A DNA stretch of 64,000 nucleotides, from the NCBI RefSeq assembly GCF_034424315.1, contig NZ_CP139972.1, positions 7,262,501-7,326,500 on the forward strand. Reading direction: 5' to 3'. Of the stretch, positions 27,101-36,189 are shown one piece after another; positions within the stretch are counted from its first letter, which is position 1, and each line of letters opens with the position of its first letter. The notes under the pieces are model-generated. The model made no database searches. It saw nothing but the letters and a program-made list of their open reading frames with translations, and was not told the DNA's origin. A program made the position numbers and the translations under genes. The DNA comes from Chitinophaga sancti. GTDB lineage: Bacteria; Bacteroidota; Bacteroidia; Chitinophagales; Chitinophagaceae.

Positions 27101-28588
27101 GCACCAGAATTCAAACCAGTCCTCACTTACCTGCCCGGTAATCCGGATACCTTGATGGCCTCAGTACCGCCTGCTAACTTTACCTATAAGTGGATGAGAG
27201 ATAATACAGCATTAAAGGATACAGGAAATTATATCTTACCGGTTGGTTCCGGCGCTTATATGGTTTGGGCTAACAATAAAATAGGTTGTTTATCCGGAAG
27301 TGATTCCTTCCAATATGCAGATTCTATCCACCATGCAGCACGCCTTACATACACTATGTCTTCATGTGACTCCGCGACTTACTATATAAGTGGAGATATG
27401 GAAAATCTGTCTGCAGGTGAAACGATCGTTTCGAAAACATTTGACTACAGAGATGGTACGACAGCTACTGAAGATGGATGGCATACCTTTACTACCAAGG
27501 GCAATTTCGAAATGACATACACGGCAGTAACATCATCAGGTAATTCATATACGACTGCCAAAGCATTATATAACTACCGGCTTCCGGTATCAGTAAGTCT
27601 CTCTTTACACCGTGGCACACAGGATACTATCTTTGCCAGACCAGACTATCGTGATCCATCTTTCTTCACGCTTGAATGGAGTAAAGACAGCGTTGCTATT
27701 CCCGGTAAAGGTTGGTTTATCATTCCCTCCGGTGCCGGCAAATACGAAGTTTTTGTAAAACCTAAATACGGTTGTACGTATTCAAAATACCTGAATTATA
27801 CGCCTGAACCTGCAAAGGCGGAAGTAACAACACCTGCTGCAAATGCCAGCCAGCTGAATCTTTCTGCTGATTTCGGCAATACCACTTTCAATACAGACAA
27901 TGAATTTACTATCCAGCTGCAGGTAAAAGATCCGAATGGCCGTACCATCTACGCTACTGAAGCGGTCAACCTTGGTACGATAAAAGGTACTGATCCTGCA
28001 AACCTTTCAGTGGCAATACCGGCAACACTTGCATGTGCTTCCAACTATACGGTAAGAGTAATATCCAGTTCTCCTGCTGATACGACTAGCTGGTCTGGTA
28101 CCTTTGCTATTACCAATCAGCCAGCACAGCCTGTCATCACACAGGTAGGCGATAGTCTCTTTACCAGCAGCGTCTACGATCTGCAATGGTACAAGGACAA
28201 TGTGGCTATATCTGGTGCTACAAGTGACGCTATTCGTGCAAGAGCAAATGGCGCTTACAAGGTCGCCGCGCTGAATGGAAAAGGCTGCAGCAGTCTATCT
28301 GATGCCCGTGCGGTTGTGATTACAGCGATTAGCAACGTCTCATTAGGAAGCAATACAGTGAGTGCTTTCCCTAATCCATCTGAAGGGCAGGTTTACCTGA
28401 AATTCGGGTACCCGCTCACCCAGCAGATGTTGGTGAAAGTGTATAATGCCCAGGGAATTGTCGTTTATACAATTAAAACCAGCCAGCAACAACAGTTACT
28501 GGAATTGTCCACATTGCCTAAGGGCTTCTACCTGGTAGAAGTATCAGGATATAATACTAAAAAGGTATTGACGATTATTCTTCAATAA
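24176..28588 (+). CDS. Large PKD-domain surface protein with T9SS type A sorting domain
   Basis: 1470 residues. Signal peptide (RRFLLLFVLLCFGTYLSAQ) almost identical to that of the upstream paralogue; a canonical PKD domain at about 30-105 (FTDQSTGQIVSWNWFFGDGTS, then HIYSGRGKYVVSLVV); a long array of divergent Ig/PKD-like modules with paired cysteines, recurring as DSCGNIRAT, QDTCGNSYLR and YDTCGHIRGQ (about 485, 720 and 960), probably one per module; one copy of the SCDSATYY...DTIFARPDYRD unit (about residues 1063-1200) that is repeated four times in the upstream gene; and a type A sorting domain at the end. It is likely a surface adhesin-like filament. A weak -7 TAAGTTTG is at 24134-24141. 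Confidence 0.88.
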   Translation: MRRFLLLFVLLCFGTYLSAQTLSARFAVDSAEMCYPQRTVHFTDQSTGQIVSWNWFFGDGTSSTEQNPTHIYSGRGKYVVSLVVTDINGHIDSTTAAGSSVAINIYPFIDFGIPHNYVACSELQLSNQAYSHMTGSFPVQLLWSTGSSANTISADSTGKYILYQQQCGTYISDSVYVIKPAHVLTIGDPLLVSYNLNTDSVLIDWGALYPFPKGTKYDIDWGAGVTADTLKQTNYIWYKGIMGKTLSVSFKATLPAGWGTQCDTIVTATRKVENARMSFDDWNGQNITMNYGDTLRTGNPGYFYNWTLPDGTIKTDTTGYLVVTQSGKYTLSLNYLYQSITETVNVNVIGQLSPVFKYSHVNCDPLTISCTYTGNADSIVAYKWSVNGRYASMDRNPVLKIDSGLNVIGIIITNASGDSAVMSKTISSEGAWKLKIAIDSIYPCSFRAYLRTTTNAPEGKYSVSWEKGTSYAYDMNMAIADSSGIYIANLKDSCGNIRATDTLNLFLDRVIRPIIAKVGDSIKVSNIMADITYKWYRNDTLVGTGTAAPYPTKSGIYSAYAYRNDSCFRQSWPLTYIAPGEGFSYGISRLPSACGLNAIDFTVTPSLPYGDSIVSYLWVAGKDTSRTDRLTIVKKDGGTVSPSLTMVSAYGLSKTIIDTYTFPVLSLKVISDGLNACHDTARLAVSVSATNAYQVVWDGKYVGNVYPVTTSGLHYAVLQDTCGNSYLRDSATVTLHPYTAALALNAGKDTIYCTPDDSHAYTYKWYRDGVVLQNESKSYLTGLLKGASYIAALSDTAGCMKSTVPLEYNVVAKLKASFTAVPVNCDSSWYTFYGAYNNLTPGDSVISFYYQFDNSGGVLSQDTYNIFNGKGIYPVSFSIRTLKGDTASVTQYVNVPEVDKTPWPVEIKVDWDSSFPCYDFKILTASTTHQGPYTLGWSTGLSRNSIEVQESNYYVVSIYDTCGHIRGQAGVDVVVAPEFKPVLTYLPGNPDTLMASVPPANFTYKWMRDNTALKDTGNYILPVGSGAYMVWANNKIGCLSGSDSFQYADSIHHAARLTYTMSSCDSATYYISGDMENLSAGETIVSKTFDYRDGTTATEDGWHTFTTKGNFEMTYTAVTSSGNSYTTAKALYNYRLPVSVSLSLHRGTQDTIFARPDYRDPSFFTLEWSKDSVAIPGKGWFIIPSGAGKYEVFVKPKYGCTYSKYLNYTPEPAKAEVTTPAANASQLNLSADFGNTTFNTDNEFTIQLQVKDPNGRTIYATEAVNLGTIKGTDPANLSVAIPATLACASNYTVRVISSSPADTTSWSGTFAITNQPAQPVITQVGDSLFTSSVYDLQWYKDNVAISGATSDAIRARANGAYKVAALNGKGCSSLSDARAVVITAISNVSLGSNTVSAFPNPSEGQVYLKFGYPLTQQMLVKVYNAQGIVVYTIKTSQQQQLLELSTLPKGFYLVEVSGYNTKKVLTIILQ

Positions 28589-28608
28589 AAGATTCCTTAT
28601 TTATCTTG

Positions 28609-28645
28609 AACCGCCGTTAATCGTTCAGATTAACGGCGGTTTTTC
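28609..28645 (+). terminator. Intrinsic terminator after the second T9SS cargo gene
   Basis: Perfect 14-bp stem AACCGCCGTTAATC (28609-28622) with GATTAACGGCGGTT (28628-28641), 5-base loop, then TTTTCTT. Confidence 0.88.
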
Positions 28646-28771
28646 TTAGAAATAGCGGGTAATTCCTTTATAATCAACCCCAAGACCTCGCTCCTGATAA
28701 AAAAATACCTGTAATGGGTAATTTTACATTTAATAAAGTTCCATATCCGGCCTAATTTTATCTAACTCGGA

Positions 28772-29359
28772 ATGGAATCAAAAATCAACAACGATCAAAT
28801 TCTGGCCACGCGTCTGAAGAACGGCGATCACTCCGCATTTGAGGAATTATATGCTACTTATCACCAATTACTGTACAGTGTAGCATTCAAATACTTAAAG
28901 AGCGAAGCGGCTGCTGAAGATGCTGTGCACGAAACCTTCGTCAGACTGTGGACACACAGAGACGGACTGGATCCGATACAGGGTGTCCGTAATTATCTGT
29001 TTAAAACACTCAAGTTCCATATCCTGAACCTCATCAGAAACAACAAGCGTATGCTTGTCAAGAACTATGAGATTTCTTACAATGCAGGCGAAATTCACCA
29101 GGAAACTGAATCCGCCATTATTTTCAATGATTATAAAAAAGCTGTAGATATTGCTATCAACAGCCTTTCGGCGCAGAAGAAACATATCTTTAAAATGAAA
29201 TCGGAGCTGGGCCTCTCCAATGAAGAGGTTGCCCAGCGTTTAGGATTGAGTATCAATACCGTTAAGTTCCAGTATTCACAAGCCAGCAAGACCCTGAAAT
29301 CTGTTTTAAAGCTTCTTTTTACCTTCGCTGTAATCGTTTACAAACTTTTTTTTCGTTAG
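28772..29359 (+). CDS. ECF RNA polymerase sigma factor (second SusCD set)
   Basis: 195 residues. Region 2 at about 25-90 (FEELYATYHQLLYSVAFKYL, AEDAVHETFVRLWTH) and region 4 at about 125-175 (SLSAQKKHIFKMKSELGLSNEEVAQRLGLSINTVKFQYSQA). It begins the second sigma-fecR-susC-susD cluster and should be controlled by the FecR protein encoded 38 bases downstream. As in the first cluster, the C-terminus is a hydrophobic tail (LKLLFTFAVIVYKLFF). A -7-like TAATTTTA lies at about 28753, 12 bases before the ATG. Confidence 0.93.
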   Translation: MESKINNDQILATRLKNGDHSAFEELYATYHQLLYSVAFKYLKSEAAAEDAVHETFVRLWTHRDGLDPIQGVRNYLFKTLKFHILNLIRNNKRMLVKNYEISYNAGEIHQETESAIIFNDYKKAVDIAINSLSAQKKHIFKMKSELGLSNEEVAQRLGLSINTVKFQYSQASKTLKSVLKLLFTFAVIVYKLFFR

Positions 29360-29397
29360 ACATAATACTTTCTTAATTCTTAGGTGTAGTAATATAT

Positions 29398-30360
29398 ATG
29401 AAGCCGCTTATCGACCAGCATCTTTTACAAAAGTTCAGACAGGATCAATGTACACCCGAAGAATATAGGATTGTACTGGATTGGTTCTCTACTGATGACG
29501 GTAAACGGTACCTGGAAGAATCGATCCTGCGGGACCTGGAGGAAGGAAAAGGAAGTGATGTGACCGTGCCACCGGCACTGTATGAGCGTGTGATGAACAC
29601 GATTGCATACAAGCCACGCCGCCGCATCTATACTATGCTGAAAGTTGCCGCTGTCGCAGCGGGTTTAATCGTGACAACCTATGCAGGAGTAGCCTTTTAC
29701 CATTACCAACAGTTGAAAGTAATTCATACAGCTTATGGAGAACTGCGTACCGTAGTATTACCAGATCAATCGGTAATTACCCTGAATGCCAACAGTACTT
29801 TACGTTATTATGATAATTGGAAACACGCGAAAAACAGGGAAGTCTGGATAGAAGGGGAAGCCTGGTTCTCCGTTCACCCTACACCCGTTCCACGTCCTTT
29901 TCTGGTAAATACAGCCAGCAAAATGCAGGTAGAAGTACTGGGTACTACTTTCAATCTTATAGACAGACATGGTCGTATGCAGGTAGTGCTTAATTCAGGT
30001 AAAGTTCGCCTGCATAGCAGTGAAGATCCTGAAAAGACAATCGTTATGCAGCCAGGTGACCTGGTAGAATTCAAGCAACAGCAGAAGACTGTGGAAAGGA
30101 AGCATACGGATACACGGACCTATACTTCCTGGACGAAGCGCAATCTTCATTTTGAAAATGCCACTTTCTCCCAGTTGGCACAGCAACTGGAAGATACTTA
30201 TGGAGTAGCAGTAGAGATCAGGGACTCCTCTCTGTTACGCCAGCAGTTCACCGGCACTGTGCCCGGTCAGCAAATGGACATGTTGCTGGAGGGTTTGTCA
30301 GAACTATTTCATGTAAAGATTACAAAGGAAAACAACAAAGTTATAATAGAAAAAGAGTAA
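29398..30360 (+). CDS. FecR-family anti-sigma factor (second SusCD set)
   Basis: 320 residues: cytoplasmic N-terminus (to about 80), one span (LKVAAVAAGLIVTTYAGVAFY), FecR domain (AYGELRTVVLPDQSVITLNANSTL, EVWIEGEAWFSV, LGTTFNL) and a DUF4974 C-terminus (NLHFENATFSQLAQQLEDTYG). It would restrain the upstream sigma factor and receive the signal from the STN domain of the SusC protein encoded 169 bases downstream. That leader holds a small hairpin (TTCGCT/AGCGAA at 30466-30481) but no other gene. Confidence 0.93.
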   Translation: MKPLIDQHLLQKFRQDQCTPEEYRIVLDWFSTDDGKRYLEESILRDLEEGKGSDVTVPPALYERVMNTIAYKPRRRIYTMLKVAAVAAGLIVTTYAGVAFYHYQQLKVIHTAYGELRTVVLPDQSVITLNANSTLRYYDNWKHAKNREVWIEGEAWFSVHPTPVPRPFLVNTASKMQVEVLGTTFNLIDRHGRMQVVLNSGKVRLHSSEDPEKTIVMQPGDLVEFKQQQKTVERKHTDTRTYTSWTKRNLHFENATFSQLAQQLEDTYGVAVEIRDSSLLRQQFTGTVPGQQMDMLLEGLSELFHVKITKENNKVIIEKE

Positions 30361-30529
30361 GAAAAACGAAACAACCAATGCCGTATGAGATGTATGTTGG
30401 TGTACAACAGCATGCAAACGTAACAGCGCTTTAAATTTTCATTTATGCTTAAAGGTCGTAGCTCTTTCGCTCAATAGCGAAGCAGGACTTCTTATGACTT
30501 TTAGGTAACGAAACACAAACCACACTCAC

Positions 30530-33500
30530 ATGAACAAGTTCGTTAGTGCCTTTATGGCGGCTATGGGCATAGCATGTTTAAATAACATGCCTGCCAGTGC
30601 CCAGGACCTGGCTATGCTGGGGAAATCCGGCACGGCTCCTTTCGAAAGAACGCAGACAAAATCGCTGAAGACAGTTCTGGACAAACTGGAGCTCAAATAC
30701 AATGTACACTTCATGTACAAAAGTAAGCTGGCCAAATTGCAGTTGTCGAACGTAGAAGAAAGCACCACTTCCATTGATGAAGAGCTGAAATCTATTACCG
30801 TTCCAAATAAACTGCGTTATAAAAAACTCGGAGAAGGTTTCTATATCATCTTTGCTCAGGATGATGAACCTGCTACGCCTACTACTTCCAATGGTGGTTT
30901 AAATACCATCGCTTCATCCATTTCCCCCGAAATGATCACCAGTAGCGCGCTGAGAGCTATACCTGTTACAGGTGTGGTGACAGACGACAAAGGACAACCT
31001 ATTCCGGGTGTAACTGTATTGGTAAAGGGTACTACCACTGGTACAACTACCGATGTAAATGGTACCTGGAAACTGAATGTTCCTGATGCTACTGCTACGC
31101 TCGAATTTTCCTTTATTGGATATGTAAAACAGGAAGTACCTGTAAATGGTACCACCAACTTTTCTATTAAATTGATGCAGGATGTTACAAGTATCTCCGA
31201 AGTCGTTGTAGTAGGTTATGGTACACAGAAAAAAGTAAACGTAACAGGTGCTGTGACTGCCATTGATGGTAAGGATATCAGCGCTAAACCTATCGGCCAG
31301 GTATCTACTGCATTGCAGGGGGTAGCGCCGGGTGTTACGGTAACTACTGGTTCCGGTCAGCCTGGTAAAGACCAGGGTACTGTGAAGATCCGTGGTGTCG
31401 GCACATTTAATAATACTGATCCATTGGTATTGGTAGATGGTGTGCAGATGAGCATGAACGATATAGATGCGAATGATATCTCCAGCTATTCTGTACTGAA
31501 AGATGCTGCTGCTTCTGCAATTTATGGTGTGAGAGCAGCGAATGGTGTGATCCTCATTACTACAAAAAGAGGTACCACCGGCAAAGCAAAGGTGACTTAT
31601 TCCAACTATTTCGGCTGGCAGAAACCTGCCCGTCTTGCAAAATATGTAGGTGCTCAGGATTTCATGAAACTGGTGAACCAGACTGCTGGTACCGGTATCT
31701 ATTCTGATACACAGATTTCTGCCTATAACGACCCTAACCGTGATACCGATGTTTATCCTGATAACTACTGGCTGAAGAAAATTCTGACCGGTAGCGGGTT
31801 TCAACAGGAACATAGCCTGGGTATAGCAGGTGGTTCCGAAAATGTGAAATACCATTTCTCTGCTAACTATTTCGATCAGAAAGGTCTGATCCGGAACATG
31901 GATTTCAACAGGATCACTGTTCGTTTGAACACTGATATCAATGTGACGAAGAAACTGACTTTCAGTGCAGACATTTCTGCGCGTCTGAATGATAGAAATG
32001 AACCACAGGGTGTAGCTGGTTCTGCGTGGTACCAGTTTGGTCAGGGTGCTGTGATTAACCCACTCACTGTAAACAGATTTAAAGATGGACAGTGGGGTAT
32101 TGTAAGAGGTGGACAGAACCCAATCCGTTTACAGGAAGAAGGTGGTTTGTACAACTACAAGAGCAACCTGTTCTCCGGTAACTTTAAAGGTGTATACGAC
32201 CTGGTAAAAGGTCTGAAACTGACAGGTACCGCTGCGGTGAACTACCAGTCAGATTACAACTCTCAGCGCGAAAAGATCCTGATTTACGAAACTGATCCGC
32301 TGCATCCTGATCTTTCCGTTACCAAGCCCTTTGGTCAGAATTCCCTGATCAAGGAGGCACAGGGCTACTGGTTCAAAAACTTCCAGGGTATAGCTGAATA
32401 TACCAAACAATTTGGTAAGCATTCCTTCAAACTCTTAGGTGGTGCTTCTCAGTTGAATGAAACGACTGACTACCTGTATGGTTTCAGAAAGAACCTGGCT
32501 ACGGGTACCACACAGTTGGATGGTGGTGAAATGGGTACACAGACCAACAAGGGCTGGGCTATGGAATACAACCTGGTATCCTTCTTCGGCAGATTGAATT
32601 ATAACTTCGATGAGAAATACCTGATCGAAGCGAACATTCGTCGTGATGGATCTTCCCGCTTCCCTGATGGACAGCGCTGGGGTACATTCCCTTCCTTCTC
32701 ACTGGGCTGGAGAGTATCTCAGGAATCATTTATGCGGGATATTACCTGGCTGAATGACCTGAAATTACGTGGTTCATGGGGCCAGTTAGGTAATGACAGG
32801 GTGATTGTAGATAAGGACAATCCACTGATTGTAAACTATCCTTACCAGACTACTTATAACTATAACAGTTATCCTTTTGGTGGTGTGCTGAACCCTACTG
32901 CGGGTATCAAGATCTATCCAAACAGTGGTCTGACATGGGAAACTGCAACTATGACTGATATTGGTCTGGATGCAACTGTACTGAATAAACTGGATGTAAC
33001 TTTCGACTGGTACAACAGAACAACTAAGAACATTTTGATGACCCTGCCGATTCCATCTTCTGTAGGTCTGGATCCTGCCGCTATGAATGCTGCAAAGGTA
33101 CAGAACATAGGATGGGAACTGGGGCTGAACTATCATAATACAATTGGGGATAAAGGATTTAAATACAATGTTGGTTTCAACATCGCTGATGTGAAAAACA
33201 AGATCCTGGATGTGAAAGGCTCTGACCAGATCACGAAGGATAACAATAATATTTATACCGGTTATGTAACAGGTCAGGCTATCAATACGCTGTATGGTTA
33301 CAAATCAGAAGGCATCTTCCAGACAGCAGAACAGGTAGCATCCCATGCTACGCAGGATCCTAAAACGGGTGCAGGTGACCTGATCTACAAAGACATCGAT
33401 GGTAATGGTGTTATTAGTCAGGCATTGGATCGCAAAGGTGGTGATCTCGTGAATATTGGTAACACGATGCCACGCTTTACATATGGTTTCAACCTGGGTG

Positions 33501-33937
33501 CATCATACAAGCACTTTGATTTCTCTGCATTCTTCCAGGGTGTGGGTAAAGTGGATATCATGACCCTGCCTATCGAAAGAGCGCCTACTTCTACTGATGG
33601 TAACTTCAGGAAAGAACACCTGGATAGCTGGACGCCTTCAAATACGGGTGCTGCTTTCCCAAGATTGCAGACAAGTACACAGAACTATTTTTCCTCTTCC
33701 TATTGGGTAAGAAGCGGTGCATACCTGCGTCTGAAGAATGTTTCACTGGGCTATTCTCTGCCGGCAAACATCTTTGGTAAATCAGGAGGTTTTGACAGAT
33801 TCCGTGTGTATGTAAGTGGTTCCAACCTGCTTACTTTCTCTTCACTGCCTAATGATATAGATCCGGAAACGCCAAATGACAGCAGGTATTACCCACAGGT
33901 AAAGACCTACACTTTCGGATTCAATGTGTCATTCTAA
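30530..33937 (+). CDS. SusC/RagA-family TonB-dependent transporter with STN domain (second set)
   Basis: 1135 residues. Signal peptide (to about 25, ending PASAQ), STN domain (about 45-110, LKTVLDKLELKYNVHFMYKSK), a Thr-rich linker, a carboxypeptidase-regulatory-like domain (about 143-225, VTGVVTDDKGQPIPGVTVLVKG), the classic SusC TonB-box-like SEVVVVGYGTQKKVNVTGAV (about 225), plug with SSYSVLKDAAASAIYGVRAANGVI (about 320) and the barrel. It imports an unknown nutrient with the SusD lipoprotein encoded 12 bases downstream. No enzymes are encoded in this cluster, so the substrate cannot be guessed. Confidence 0.95.
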   Translation: MNKFVSAFMAAMGIACLNNMPASAQDLAMLGKSGTAPFERTQTKSLKTVLDKLELKYNVHFMYKSKLAKLQLSNVEESTTSIDEELKSITVPNKLRYKKLGEGFYIIFAQDDEPATPTTSNGGLNTIASSISPEMITSSALRAIPVTGVVTDDKGQPIPGVTVLVKGTTTGTTTDVNGTWKLNVPDATATLEFSFIGYVKQEVPVNGTTNFSIKLMQDVTSISEVVVVGYGTQKKVNVTGAVTAIDGKDISAKPIGQVSTALQGVAPGVTVTTGSGQPGKDQGTVKIRGVGTFNNTDPLVLVDGVQMSMNDIDANDISSYSVLKDAAASAIYGVRAANGVILITTKRGTTGKAKVTYSNYFGWQKPARLAKYVGAQDFMKLVNQTAGTGIYSDTQISAYNDPNRDTDVYPDNYWLKKILTGSGFQQEHSLGIAGGSENVKYHFSANYFDQKGLIRNMDFNRITVRLNTDINVTKKLTFSADISARLNDRNEPQGVAGSAWYQFGQGAVINPLTVNRFKDGQWGIVRGGQNPIRLQEEGGLYNYKSNLFSGNFKGVYDLVKGLKLTGTAAVNYQSDYNSQREKILIYETDPLHPDLSVTKPFGQNSLIKEAQGYWFKNFQGIAEYTKQFGKHSFKLLGGASQLNETTDYLYGFRKNLATGTTQLDGGEMGTQTNKGWAMEYNLVSFFGRLNYNFDEKYLIEANIRRDGSSRFPDGQRWGTFPSFSLGWRVSQESFMRDITWLNDLKLRGSWGQLGNDRVIVDKDNPLIVNYPYQTTYNYNSYPFGGVLNPTAGIKIYPNSGLTWETATMTDIGLDATVLNKLDVTFDWYNRTTKNILMTLPIPSSVGLDPAAMNAAKVQNIGWELGLNYHNTIGDKGFKYNVGFNIADVKNKILDVKGSDQITKDNNNIYTGYVTGQAINTLYGYKSEGIFQTAEQVASHATQDPKTGAGDLIYKDIDGNGVISQALDRKGGDLVNIGNTMPRFTYGFNLGASYKHFDFSAFFQGVGKVDIMTLPIERAPTSTDGNFRKEHLDSWTPSNTGAAFPRLQTSTQNYFSSSYWVRSGAYLRLKNVSLGYSLPANIFGKSGGFDRFRVYVSGSNLLTFSSLPNDIDPETPNDSRYYPQVKTYTFGFNVSF

Positions 33938-33949
33938 ACTTAGTAAGTC

Positions 33950-35521
33950 ATGAAGAAATTATCGATCTTAATAATGCTGGGAGGAATCGCATTTGCCGGT
34001 TGTAATAAACAACTGGACGACCAACCACAATCCAGCACCAGCCAGGCAACTTACTGGGCGAGTGCCACAGATGCCACCAATGCTGTAAACAGTTGTTATA
34101 CCCGTCTGGGTGATGTGGATAACCGCATCTTTATTTCCTGTGCTACCGATGATAGCTACAGCTGGAGTGACTGGCCAAGTGATGTAAGACAGGTGGGCAA
34201 TGGTAGTGGTACTGTCAGTACCGGTACTTATAACAACTTCTGGAGCAACCTGTATCGCATGATTGCTACCTGCAATGATGTAACGGATAATATAGACAGG
34301 GTGAAAATGGATGATGACCTGAAAGCACGTCTGAAAGGTGAAGCCCGTTTTCTCAGAGCATTTGCTTATCAGCAGCTGATCGGACTGTATGGAGATGTGG
34401 TATTCAGAGATCATACTCCTGCTGTTGCTGAATTTGCTATTCCCCGCACACCACGTGCTACAGTAGCAAAATGGATTGTAGATGAACTGGATGCTATTGC
34501 GCCTGCGCTGCCGATCTCTTATGGTTCTTCTGATCGTGGTAGAATTACCCGTGGTGCTGCACTGGCACTGAAAGCACGTACACTGCTGTACGAAGGTAAC
34601 TATGCAGATGCTGCAATTGCTGCCAAAGCTGTGATGGATCTGGGTTACTACAAGATTGACGGGAACTATGTGAGCCTGTTCAATGGTAATAACAAAGAAA
34701 GCCTGGAGCTGATCTTAACGGCTGGTTATGTAAAAACTACAAAACCAAATTCGCTGGCTACATGGGTAGGTGGTCCTTCTATGGGGGGCTGGTCACAGGT
34801 AGTGCCTTTGCAGTCACTGGTAGATGCTTATGAGTGTACGGATGGTAAGACCATCGATCAGTCTACTGTGTATGATGCTGCGCATCCTTTCAATAATCGT
34901 GACCCACGTTTGAAAATGGTGGTGATCACACCGGGTGATGTGCTGAACGGTGTAACCATTGACGTAACGAATACGAGTGGACTGGATGCATTGAGTAAAA
35001 ACAATGCTTCATTTACAGGTTATTATTACAGGAAATATTTACCTACTGATATAGATGGTAACTGGGATAGTAATTCTTACAATGATATGGTGCTGATGCG
35101 TTATCCTGAAGTGTTGCTGATCTATGCAGAAGCAAAGATCGAACTGAACCAGATCGATCAGTCTGTATACGATGCGATCAACCAGGTAAGACAACGTCCG
35201 GGTGTAGGTATGCCTGCTGTAACAGCGGCTACTGCAGCTACACAGGATGCAATGAGAGAGGTAGTACGTCGTGAAAGACATGTTGAGTTCCCAATGGAAG
35301 ACATCCGCCTTTTCGACATCCGTCGCTGGAAGATAGCTGATAAGGTAATGAATGGAGTAGCGTATGGTATTCTGAATAACTATGATGCGAGCCGTGCTGA
35401 TTACGGTAAGCATGTAGTGATCGAGACCAGAAGTTTTGCTACGCGTGATTATCTCTGGCCGGTTCCTCAGTCTGAAATTTCTGCAAATTCAGCAGTATTG
35501 CCGAATAATACAGGATGGTGA
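33950..35521 (+). CDS. RagB/SusD-family lipoprotein (second set)
   Basis: 523 residues with a lipoprotein signal and Cys18 (GIAFAGC), then the SusD N-terminal pattern (LDDQPQSSTSQATYWASATDATNAVNSCYTRL), TPR-like helices (ARLKGEARFLRAFAYQQLIGLYGDVVFRD, GAALALKARTLLYEGNYADA) and the RagB C-terminal domain ending in YLWPVPQSEISANSAVLPNNTGW. It is the surface lid of the SusC barrel encoded upstream. Classic RagB/SusD type, different from the SusD-like_2 protein of the first locus. Confidence 0.95.
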   Translation: MKKLSILIMLGGIAFAGCNKQLDDQPQSSTSQATYWASATDATNAVNSCYTRLGDVDNRIFISCATDDSYSWSDWPSDVRQVGNGSGTVSTGTYNNFWSNLYRMIATCNDVTDNIDRVKMDDDLKARLKGEARFLRAFAYQQLIGLYGDVVFRDHTPAVAEFAIPRTPRATVAKWIVDELDAIAPALPISYGSSDRGRITRGAALALKARTLLYEGNYADAAIAAKAVMDLGYYKIDGNYVSLFNGNNKESLELILTAGYVKTTKPNSLATWVGGPSMGGWSQVVPLQSLVDAYECTDGKTIDQSTVYDAAHPFNNRDPRLKMVVITPGDVLNGVTIDVTNTSGLDALSKNNASFTGYYYRKYLPTDIDGNWDSNSYNDMVLMRYPEVLLIYAEAKIELNQIDQSVYDAINQVRQRPGVGMPAVTAATAATQDAMREVVRRERHVEFPMEDIRLFDIRRWKIADKVMNGVAYGILNNYDASRADYGKHVVIETRSFATRDYLWPVPQSEISANSAVLPNNTGW

Positions 35522-35550
35522 TTTAGTCAATATTCCCCGCCAAACGAGAA

Positions 35551-35580
35551 AAGCCTCTGCTTATGCAGGGGCTTTTTTGT
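35551..35580 (+). terminator. Intrinsic terminator of the second SusCD set
   Basis: AAGCCTCTGC (35551-35560), loop TTAT, GCAGGGGCTT (35565-35574) with one G-T pair, then a T-run. Confidence 0.85.
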
Positions 35581-35652
35581 TTAAAAAAAATGTTAATTCC
35601 CGGCATCAAAAGTAACTTCCGGCCCTGTATATCGCTTTATATAAAAATCTTT

Positions 35653-36189
35653 ATGCCTACCCGACTGTTACTCTGTACCTTGTTCGGGGGACTCCTGCTC
35701 GTAAATGCCTGTAGGTCGGATCATGATTGGGATACCAATTCGACGCCTTACGAACCAGTTTATAATGCAGACCCCAGTACCAAGCATGTTCGTTTTTTAC
35801 CTCCCCGCTCCACCGTTAACGGTGGAAACCTTTACACTTCCGGTGATTATGTACTGGAAGAAGAAAAAGACTCCGGTTTACATGTAATCTCTTACCAGGA
35901 TGCTGTCCATCCTAAAAAACTGGCCTTTATCAGCGTGCCGGGTTTCCGTGCGGCGGCCATCAAAGGCGATTACCTGTATGTCAGTAATTACGATGACCTG
36001 GTGACCATTCGTTTAAATGGCTTCGGCAATATGCAGGAAGCAGGCCGCATTTCACAGGCCTGGCACCTGAACGATTATCCTCCCTTCACCGGTGTATTGT
36101 TCGTATGCGCCGACAGCACCAAAGGCACTATCGTTGCCTGGAAACTAAGTGAAGATCTTTCCGGAACCTCTGCAAAATGCCGTAGATAA
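35653..36189 (+). CDS. LVIVD-repeat lipoprotein, N-terminal half of a beta-propeller
   Basis: 178 residues from the ATG at 35653, which gives a good lipoprotein signal with Cys20 (GGLLLVNAC). The soluble part (SGLHVISYQDAVHPKKLAFISVPGFRAAAIKGDYLYVSNYDDLVTIRL) follows the pattern of LVIVD-repeat proteins, beta-propellers common on Bacteroidota surfaces. It covers only the part that matches the N-terminal half of the usual single-chain protein (about 430 residues), and the next gene supplies the C-terminal half. The stop codon overlaps the next start (TAATG), so translation is coupled. No frameshift is needed to explain the split because the second half has its own signal sequence. Confidence 0.7.
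   Translation: MPTRLLLCTLFGGLLLVNACRSDHDWDTNSTPYEPVYNADPSTKHVRFLPPRSTVNGGNLYTSGDYVLEEEKDSGLHVISYQDAVHPKKLAFISVPGFRAAAIKGDYLYVSNYDDLVTIRLNGFGNMQEAGRISQAWHLNDYPPFTGVLFVCADSTKGTIVAWKLSEDLSGTSAKCRR

Noticed and set aside
30914..31855. Long minus-strand frame of 313 codons antisense to the second SusC gene
   Set aside because: It lies wholly inside a certain gene, is rich in Cys/Tyr/Ile in the pattern of a complement frame, and shows no domain.
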